Below, piece by piece: positions 58,017 to 64,000 of a stretch of DNA of 64,000 nucleotides. A model generated the notes under the pieces. The model did not search any database. It saw only the letters and a program-made list of their open reading frames with translations, and had not been told where the DNA came from. How positions within the stretch are numbered: position 1 is the stretch's first letter; each line of letters begins with the position of its first letter. This DNA comes from Leuconostoc palmae (GTDB taxonomy: Bacteria; Bacillota; Bacilli; Lactobacillales; Lactobacillaceae). The position numbers were made by a program, and so were the translations under genes. The stretch is taken from assembly GCF_019656075.1 (NCBI RefSeq), contig NZ_BPKZ01000007.1:43560-107559 (forward strand). The letters are read 5' to 3'.

Positions 58017-59417
58017 TTAAGACAACTTTGAATGGCGAACACCATAAGCAAAGTACCATATAATGCCAAGTATAACCCATATACTGAATAATTGTAACGT
58101 TTCAAGTGGTAATTTAGTAATTAGATATAAACTAATAACACCAGCAATAAATGGTATGAAAGGGTAACCTGGTACTTTAAACCCATCATGAGTTAAGTCT
58201 TTGCGACGACGTAGTATCAAGATTCCGAAATTAATAAAAGTAAAAGCTAGTAGTGTGCCAGCGTTGATTAAGCTAGCTAGTGTATTAAGTGGTATTAATC
58301 CTGCAATTATAGATTCTACTATGACTGCTAGTATAAGTGCATTAACAGGTAGACGTGATCCGGAAGAGATACGGCCTAAAGATTTAGGTAATAAACCATC
58401 ACGACCAAAAGAGTAAGTTAGTCTTGATGAAGCATGTACTAAAGCGAGTATGGCTGTAAACATACCAACAAGGGCACCAACTGTAATGACAACGGCAAAT
58501 TGAGTTTGGTGAATTGCTTGAAGTGCGAATGCAGCTGGGTCATCAACCCCTAGTTTTTTATAATTAACGATACCTGTTAGTACAACTGAGAACAAAACAT
58601 AAAGTAAAGCTGAGATAATAACAGTGCCCATAATCCCACGTGCCATAGTTTTTTGTGGTTTTTTTACTTCAGCGGCATGAGCTGCAATGGTATCAAATCC
58701 TAGAAAAGCAAAGATAATACTTGCAGTGGCTGCCATAATACCGTTTAATCCAAGAGGACCAGAATGGAATTCTTTTGGATAAAAGGGGACGTAATTTGCA
58801 TGTTTAATAAAGAATGAACCACCAATGATAAATAGTGCCAAAATAGTAACCTTTAATATAACAGCACCATTTTCAATTTTTTTGGAAGCATTTAATCCTC
58901 TTGATAAAATCATTGTGACTATCAAAATAATCAAAATGGCAAATAGATTAATGAAACCGCCTTCCAAAGGACAAGAGAGCAACGATTTTGGTATATGAAT
59001 GCCAAAAGTTAATAGTAGATTATTGAGATAAGCTGAAAAGCCAGTAGCAATGGCCGATACAGCCAAAAAATATTCTAGAATTAACGACCAACCCAATAGC
59101 CATCCGATAATCTCACCATAAATAACACTACCATAAGAATAAGCAGAACCGGCAACAGGCATTGCCGAAGAAAATTCAGCAAATGCCATACCAGATAAAC
59201 CTGAATAAATGGCAGCTATCAGAAAAGCAATAGACACAGCGGGACCAGCATTTTGAGCAGCTTCATGCCCTGGTAGTATGAATATTCCAGTGCCAATAAC
59301 AGTTCCAACACCTAAACCAATAAGGTCTTTAGTGCTTAATTCGCGTGACATGTGAGAATCTGCTTGTATATAATTATGTACAGATTCCCTTTTGAATGCT
59401 CTCGCAAAAATAGACAT
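58017..59417 (-). CDS. APC-family amino acid permease (YfnA/CAT-like)
   Basis: Twelve-helix amino acid transporter. The family start DLIGLGVGTVIGTGIFILPG and the IIFAFLGFDTIAAHAAEVKK element of helix 6 are clear; it belongs to the cationic amino acid transporter/YfnA group rather than the LysP group. The substrate cannot be read from sequence. ATG 59417 lies eight bases after TTGGAG; the frame opens at a TTG (59429) inside that site. Monocistronic. Confidence 0.88.
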   Translation of the reverse strand: MSIFARAFKRESVHNYIQADSHMSRELSTKDLIGLGVGTVIGTGIFILPGHEAAQNAGPAVSIAFLIAAIYSGLSGMAFAEFSSAMPVAGSAYSYGSVIYGEIIGWLLGWSLILEYFLAVSAIATGFSAYLNNLLLTFGIHIPKSLLSCPLEGGFINLFAILIILIVTMILSRGLNASKKIENGAVILKVTILALFIIGGSFFIKHANYVPFYPKEFHSGPLGLNGIMAATASIIFAFLGFDTIAAHAAEVKKPQKTMARGIMGTVIISALLYVLFSVVLTGIVNYKKLGVDDPAAFALQAIHQTQFAVVITVGALVGMFTAILALVHASSRLTYSFGRDGLLPKSLGRISSGSRLPVNALILAVIVESIIAGLIPLNTLASLINAGTLLAFTFINFGILILRRRKDLTHDGFKVPGYPFIPFIAGVISLYLITKLPLETLQLFSIWVILGIIWYFAYGVRHSKLS

Positions 59418-59535
59418 AGTATTCTCCAATTTTAATTTAATTCAAACATAAGTCCCATTTTATCAACTTCGTTAACAAATGTCTAACAAGGAGTTATAAG
59501 ATACGTTACAATATAACTAATAAGGAATAGTACAT

Positions 59536-60138
59536 ATGAAAGATAACAAAGTTTTTGTAATTACTGGCGCCACTGGCGTTGGGAAAACCACAATTGCACG
59601 CTACTTACAAGAAAATTATCATATGCCACGTGTTGTAACGCATACAACACGTTTACCACGTGAACGAGAAATTGATGGTCTGTCCTATTATTTTGAGACA
59701 GAAACAAGTTTTGAATGTAATCATTACTTAGAACGTGTTGTTTATGATGGTGAAAATTATGGATCATCATTTGAAGGGCTTGCTCGTGGATGGGAAAAAA
59801 ATAAATTTATTACTATTGTTTTAGATACAGCGGGTGCCATAACATATGCACAGGAACTTGGTGATCAAGCGGTGATTATCTTTGTTACTGTGACAACACC
59901 AAATACACTTGTTGAGCGGGTTCAAGTCAGAGGAGATAATCCTACTGCAGTAAAAAGACGTATTGAGTCACCAGAATTTTTACGAGATGTTGTTTTGCCT
60001 AAGGAACTAGAAGGCATTGCTTATGAGCTAGTTAACGATGATTGGTCTAAGACAAAATCGCGTTTAGATTTGATCGTCTGGGATATTATTAATGGTAGAA
60101 GTATCCCTCAAAAAATCGATTTAGAAAAACGTAGTTAA
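59536..60138 (+). CDS. Guanylate-kinase-like protein
   Basis: P-loop kinase of the guanylate kinase fold: Walker A GATGVGKTTIAR, GMP-site pattern VTHTTRLPREREIDGLSYYF, and the lid-region Arg in RVQVRGDN. At 200 residues it is near the size of Gmk, but the C-terminal half is divergent, so it may be a paralogue and not the essential Gmk. AAGGA precedes the ATG. It stands alone between the divergent permease gene and a region without intact genes. Confidence 0.8.
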   Translation: MKDNKVFVITGATGVGKTTIARYLQENYHMPRVVTHTTRLPREREIDGLSYYFETETSFECNHYLERVVYDGENYGSSFEGLARGWEKNKFITIVLDTAGAITYAQELGDQAVIIFVTVTTPNTLVERVQVRGDNPTAVKRRIESPEFLRDVVLPKELEGIAYELVNDDWSKTKSRLDLIVWDIINGRSIPQKIDLEKRS

Positions 60139-60139
60139 T

Positions 60140-60349
60140 ATATTGACATATGAAATTAAAAAGATTATGATTATCTCATAAAAGTTTAAGGATTTTAACA
60201 AATGGCTAACAGTATCTCCACAATTAAAAACAGTTTTTACTTTTGGTGTTTTGGATAATCGTCCTTTTACCAAAAGTGTTTTGAGTTGGTATTCGGATGG
60301 TTTTATTATTTCCGAGTGCCGTGTGAGCAAAGTCAATGACAGTAGCTAA
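60140..60349 (+). pseudogene. Unidentified gene remnant
   Basis: One frame reads LTYEIKKIMIIS, a TAA at 60179-60181, then a protein-like stretch (FNKWLTVSPQLKTVFTFGVL, ending SECRVSKVNDSS) up to TAA 60347-60349. TAA in place of CAA would make it one continuous reading frame from TTG 60143. There is no ribosome site and I do not recognise the family. It may be the end of a decayed gene or chance. Confidence 0.3.
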
Positions 60350-60384
60350 AGCACATTCGGAGAATACCGAATGTGCTTTTTGTT
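60348..60384 (+). terminator. Terminator before the aminotransferase gene
   Basis: AAAGCACATTCGG and CCGAATGTGCTTT around AGAATA, then T. Confidence 0.88.
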
Positions 60385-60418
60385 AGAACAATTACTTATT
60401 TATAATTAGGATAAAAAT

Positions 60419-61621
60419 ATGCCCAACACAAAATTATCGTTATTGGAATCTTTTAATAAAAAACTGAATCTAGTTCAACCAAGTGCTATCAGAGCGTTTG
60501 ATAATGAAGTGAGTGATATACCAGATATTTTAAAGTTAACATTGGGTGAACCTGATTTTGATGTACCTGAACACATTAAAAAAGCAGCAATAGCTTCTAT
60601 TCAGAACAATGATTCACATTATGCAGCGTCAAATGGAACGATTGCATTACGTAAAGCAGCATCACACTTTTTAAGAGATCGTTATGATCTAGAATACAAT
60701 CCTAACAATGAAATTATTGTAACAGTAGGAGCGAGTGAGGGAATCTATACTGTTTTAACTTCTTTGTTAAATGAGGGTGACAAGGTTCTTCTACCAACGC
60801 CAATTTTTCCTTTGTACATACCGGTTACCTTGGTTGGTGGTGGAGAACCTGTATTTATTGATACATCAGCAAATGATTTTGTGTTAAGCCCTGATATGTT
60901 AAAAGCAGCGATAGCTGAACATGGGGATAAAATAAAAGCTATTGTTTTGAATTTTCCGTCAAATCCTACTGGTGTTACTTACAGTGAAGAAGACATTAAG
61001 GCATTAGCAGATGTTTTGAGCGAGACCAATATCGTTGTGATTTCTGATGAAATTTATTCTGAATTAACCTACAGTAGAAAACATGTTTCAATGGCTAAAT
61101 ATTTACCAGAACAAACACTACTATTAAATGGTGTATCAAAGTCTCATGCGATGACTGGCTATCGTATTGGATTACTTGCTGGTCCCGCTGAATTGATTAA
61201 TAAATTGAGTCTTATTCATCAATTTACAATCACTACCGCAACTAATTCGGCAATGGCAGCTGCAGCAGAAGCTTTGGGAACAGAAGCTGGACGTCAGGAT
61301 AGCCTAGACATGAAAGTTGAGTATGAAGCACGACGTAACTTTGTTTATCAAGAGATGACAGAGTTGGGATTTAAAATTCCAAAGCCTGATGGTGCATTTT
61401 ATATTTTTGCCAAAATACCTACTTTTGATAATAAGTTAGCTGATGATTTTGCCTTTGCACGAGATTTAGCGTACAAAAACAAGTTAGCAGTCATTCCTGG
61501 ATCAGCGTTTGGACCTGGTGGTGAAGGGTACATTCGTATTAGTTATGCAGCTTCTATGGATAATCTGATTGAAGCTATGAAAAGATTATCTTCTTATATT
61601 AAGGAAATAAATCATGGTTAA
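60419..61621 (+). CDS. Class I/II aminotransferase (AraT/PatA-like)
   Basis: Pyridoxal-phosphate enzyme converting amino acids to 2-oxo acids. Motifs: LTLGEPDFDVPEHI, SHYAASNGTIALRKA, NFPSNPTG, VVISDEIYSELTY, and the PLP-binding Lys241 in LNGVSKSHAMTGYR. At 400 residues it fits the aspartate/aromatic subgroup IB. The next gene, a 2-hydroxyacid dehydrogenase, overlaps it by eight bases, so the pair may turn aromatic or branched-chain amino acids into hydroxy acids such as phenyllactate; this is inference. Confidence 0.9.
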   Translation: MPNTKLSLLESFNKKLNLVQPSAIRAFDNEVSDIPDILKLTLGEPDFDVPEHIKKAAIASIQNNDSHYAASNGTIALRKAASHFLRDRYDLEYNPNNEIIVTVGASEGIYTVLTSLLNEGDKVLLPTPIFPLYIPVTLVGGGEPVFIDTSANDFVLSPDMLKAAIAEHGDKIKAIVLNFPSNPTGVTYSEEDIKALADVLSETNIVVISDEIYSELTYSRKHVSMAKYLPEQTLLLNGVSKSHAMTGYRIGLLAGPAELINKLSLIHQFTITTATNSAMAAAAEALGTEAGRQDSLDMKVEYEARRNFVYQEMTELGFKIPKPDGAFYIFAKIPTFDNKLADDFAFARDLAYKNKLAVIPGSAFGPGGEGYIRISYAASMDNLIEAMKRLSSYIKEINHG

Positions 61622-62606
61622 AATTTTAATGACAAGTGTACGTGATGATGAAGAATTTGCCATTAAACGCTATGCTCAAAATAATGATATTGAGATTGAT
61701 ATTTCACGAGAAGAGTTTCATCCAAGTACAGCACCTGATTTAAGCCAGTACGATGGATTAGTTATTCAACAAACAGCTTCTATTAATGGTGATGCTTCTT
61801 TTTATAAGAAACTAGTCCATCAGGGATTAAAACAAATTACTACTCGAACTGCTGGGTACGATATGGTCGAAGTGAGTTTAGCGAAAAACGCTGGTTTAAA
61901 AGTTACTAATGTTCCTGCTTATTCTCCCAGATCAGTTGCTGAAATGGCCTTAATGCAAATATTTCGTTTGCTACGTAGAACGTTAGAATTTGAACAGCGA
62001 CTATCTCGTAATGATTTTCTTTGGCAAGGATTACAATCAAAAGAAATACATACAGTCACTGTAGGGATCATAGGCGCTGGTCGTATTGGTGGTACGCTGG
62101 CAAAACTATTATCAGCCCTTGGCACAAAAGTAATTGCATATGATGTCAACCCTAACCCTGCTTTAGAGCCTTATCTTAGTTATGTGACTAAACAGACATT
62201 ACTAACTGAAAGTGATGTTATAAGTTTACATGTTGATTTAAATAGTACAACGGTTGATTTGATCAATCGTGAAGATTTTTCAAAAATGAAAAAAGATGCA
62301 TTACTAGTCAATGCATCTCGTGGACCGGTAATCAATACTGATGATTTAATTACTGCCTTAGAGACTAATCAAATTGCAGCTGCCGCATTAGATACAGTTG
62401 AAAATGAATCTCAAGTATTTAATAAAGATCTTAGTAATAGTGGTATACCAGATCATCGTATACAAAAGTTACTGATGATGCCTAATGTTTTGATAACACC
62501 ACATGTCGCTTTTTTTACAAATACTGCAGTGGAAAACATGGTTGACATTTCGTTGGATGATGTGATGACAATAATCTCTGGTCAAAAATCAGAGCATGAA
62601 ATTTAA
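61614..62606 (+). CDS. D-2-hydroxyacid dehydrogenase (D-lactate/D-hydroxyisocaproate type)
   Basis: NAD-dependent reduction of 2-oxo acids to D-2-hydroxy acids. The Rossmann motif is GIIGAGRIGGTLAKLL, the substrate Arg lies in LLVNASRGPVI, the Glu partner in AALDTVENES and the catalytic His in LITPHVAFFTN. At 330 residues it is normal. Since its ATG overlaps the aminotransferase, it is probably not the main fermentative D-LDH but serves amino-acid-derived oxo acids; a main-LDH role cannot be excluded. Confidence 0.9.
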   Translation: MVKILMTSVRDDEEFAIKRYAQNNDIEIDISREEFHPSTAPDLSQYDGLVIQQTASINGDASFYKKLVHQGLKQITTRTAGYDMVEVSLAKNAGLKVTNVPAYSPRSVAEMALMQIFRLLRRTLEFEQRLSRNDFLWQGLQSKEIHTVTVGIIGAGRIGGTLAKLLSALGTKVIAYDVNPNPALEPYLSYVTKQTLLTESDVISLHVDLNSTTVDLINREDFSKMKKDALLVNASRGPVINTDDLITALETNQIAAAALDTVENESQVFNKDLSNSGIPDHRIQKLLMMPNVLITPHVAFFTNTAVENMVDISLDDVMTIISGQKSEHEI

Positions 62607-62655
62607 AGCGCAATTTTTTGCGCATAAATATATGTTTGAAATGAAGGTGAGATAA

Positions 62656-63707
62656 ACGAATGATGAAAAGAAAAAGCAGTTCAATAAAAAGTTTCTTGTT
62701 GATATTCTAAATGGGACCAGTCTAGGAATTGTTATTGCGCTTATTCCAAGTGCACTAGTTAGTCAATTGTTACTACTATTTTCTAGTAATCCAGTTGCCT
62801 CTAAAATCGGGTACATGACCACTTTAATTCAAAGCACATTACCGATTGTTTCCGGATTTGCTGTTGGGCAAATTATGCGATTATCTGCAATTGATTCAGG
62901 TTCTATTGCACTGGCGATGTTTGTTTCTTCAGGAGTTGTCACGCAAACACCTAAAGGGATGGTCATTTCAGGAACTGGGGTCATTTTAAACATTGTTTTG
63001 GTAGCATTACTAGCAACGATACTCGTTAAATTAACCGAAACTGCGTTCGGACATCTAAAAATGTTGTTACAACCGTTAGTTGTTGTGTTAGTTGCGGGGG
63101 GATTGGATTAATAACGTTAAATCCATTAAAACAAGTGCAAAATTTAATTGGATAGTCAGTCGCTTATGCTACGGATTTAACGCCTTTGTTAATGGGAATA
63201 TTATTGGGGATGATTTTTGCCTTCCTTGTTGTATCACCGCTGTCTTCCGTCGGTATTGCTACTGCAATTGGCTTAAGCGGGGTTGGTTCAGGAGCTGCTA
63301 ATGCTGGTATTGTTGTTGCCAGTTTTACATTGGCGGTAATGGGTTCAAGCGTAAACCCATTAGGTGGTACCTTAGCACATTTTATTGGATCACCAAAAAT
63401 TCAAATGGCAAACATGTTAACTAAACCTAGATTATTTATACCTACGACGATTGCTTCGGCAATAATGGGTGGTGTTGCAACATTATTTAACATGAACGGC
63501 ACGCCATTTTCTGCAGGATTTGGATTTTCGGGTCTAATCGGTCCAGTAACAGCTTATAGCCTTTCGGATAAAAACGTATTATCGATAGTAGCAGTGTTGA
63601 TAACTTTCATTATAGCGTCAGTAATATTGGCAGTTATTCTAAAGTGGGTATTCATGACAAAATTTAAATGGATTAGACCAGCAGATTTAAAATTAACATT
63701 GCAATAA
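62656..63707 (+). pseudogene. PTS EIIC-like membrane transporter (PTS_EIIC_2 type), broken
   Basis: About 350 residues of a polytopic transporter can be read: NGTSLGIVIALIPSALV, SGFAVGQIMRLSAIDSG, SSVGIATAIGLSGVGSGAAN, SSVNPLGGTLAHFIGSPK. Three defects occur. The codon with correct ribosome-site spacing (after AAGGTGAG) is ACG at 62656, where ATG would be expected. One base is missing near 63096-63102, in a G run (VAGG should continue IGLITLNPLKQV). A TAG stands at 63153-63155 in IG-stop-SVAYATDL. The last 173 residues remain open from 63186. The G-run length and CAG to TAG suggest recent events. Confidence 0.8.
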
Positions 63708-63710
63708 TCA

Positions 63711-63734
63711 AGCAGCCGAGAGGCTGCTTTTTAA
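63711..63734 (+). terminator. Terminator after the PTS-like pseudogene
   Basis: AGCAGCC-GAGA-GGCTGCT followed by TTTTT. Confidence 0.85.
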
Positions 63735-63785
63735 AAAGCGAACGATAAAAAGAAACATGTATATATAGAGAATAAAAAGCGAACG
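63733..63785 (+). repeat. Direct repeat in purine-rich DNA
   Basis: AAAAAGCGAACG occurs at 63733-63744 and again at 63774-63785, 41 bases apart. The surrounding 63735-63840 is almost all A and G on this strand. It may act as an upstream element for the promoters that follow. Confidence 0.5.
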
Positions 63786-63841
63786 TAAGAGGGAAAGAAA
63801 GAAGGAAGTAAAAGGAAAGTAAAAAAAGTAAAGAAGAGGTG

Positions 63842-63956
63842 TTGACTGAGGGGAAGAAAGTTGCTATATTAGAACATGTCTTAAGGCAAAGGGGAGCAGC
63901 GAGGAATTGCGAGAGAGCGATTGAGGGTTGACAACTTTGAGAAGAGATAGTATAGT
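63842..63956 (+). promoter_or_regulatory. Tandem strong promoters, probably of an rRNA operon
   Basis: P1: TTGACT (63842-63847), 17 bases, TATATT (63865-63870). P2: TTGACA (63928-63933), 17 bases, TATAGT (63951-63956). Two near-consensus promoters 86 bases apart, followed by a leader without a start codon up to the window end, is the usual rrn layout. No rRNA sequence is inside the window. Confidence 0.6.
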
Positions 63957-64000
63957 AATAAAGTTGTGTTAAGAGCGGAAAGCGCGAGAGAGAAAAACAT

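Noticed and set aside
62608..62630. Terminator after the D-hydroxyacid dehydrogenase gene
   Set aside because: GCGCAA-TTTT-TTGCGC forms a hairpin, but no T run follows it.

Overview
The window is low-GC, densely coded Lactobacillales DNA that fits Leuconostoc. The best markers are a phosphoketolase gene, a D-Ala-D-Ala ligase homologue with Phe at residue 261 (the D-Ala-D-lactate type known from Leuconostoc mesenteroides), a D-2-hydroxyacid dehydrogenase, and two enzymes that have lost their iron-sulfur cysteines. The ligase differs at many positions from the L. mesenteroides protein as I remember it, so I favour another Leuconostoc species. Almost every gene is on the + strand, so the window probably lies on one replichore.

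Layout. 0-9.4 kb: end of gltX, adhP, and an ECF vitamin-type transporter operon behind a structured leader, with a broken SAM-hydrolase-like gene in front, then pepV. 9.5-15 kb: rpsF-ssb-rpsR, gdpP, rplI, dnaB. 15-19 kb: a YbaK-type deacylase, a GntR regulator and xpk. 19-23 kb: a broken MFS transporter, a HAD phosphatase, tpx, prs. 23-30.3 kb: walR-walK-yycH-yycI-htrA, a 600-base DnaA-box cluster, rlmH. 30.3-38.5 kb: a 47-residue basic protein, mutY, an AI-2E family permease, two tRNAs, a padR pair, rlmCD-type methyltransferase, a small HTH gene behind a palindrome, clpL. 38.6-46.7 kb: a decayed stretch (permease/response-regulator chimera, broken nucleoid-associated protein, 5'-truncated gshA) mixed with intact genes (Nudix-DUF1810, panE-like, trpS, lysine riboswitch with lysP). 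46.7-52.7 kb: cell-wall genes mreB, rodA, ddl, with a linked HTH-TPR regulator. 52.7-60 kb: uspA, a candidate 6S RNA, rarA, yueI, rpsD, ezrA, an APC permease, a guanylate-kinase-like gene. 60-64 kb: an aminotransferase/hydroxyacid dehydrogenase pair, a broken PTS-IIC-like gene, then two strong promoters in purine-rich DNA that probably fire into an rRNA operon beyond the window.

The main theme is recent decay around an intact core. At least six loci are disrupted by in-frame stop codons, single-base frameshifts or deletion junctions, and most of the stops are explainable as C-to-T changes (CAA, CAG or CGA to stop). Housekeeping genes are intact. The most interesting items are the unassigned riboswitch-like leader at 3599-3845, the DnaA-box cluster upstream of rlmH, the loss of all Fe-S ligands in both MutY and the RlmCD-type enzyme, and the palindrome/25-codon ORF/HTH arrangement in front of clpL. 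All calls rest on reading the sequence; no database search was possible.
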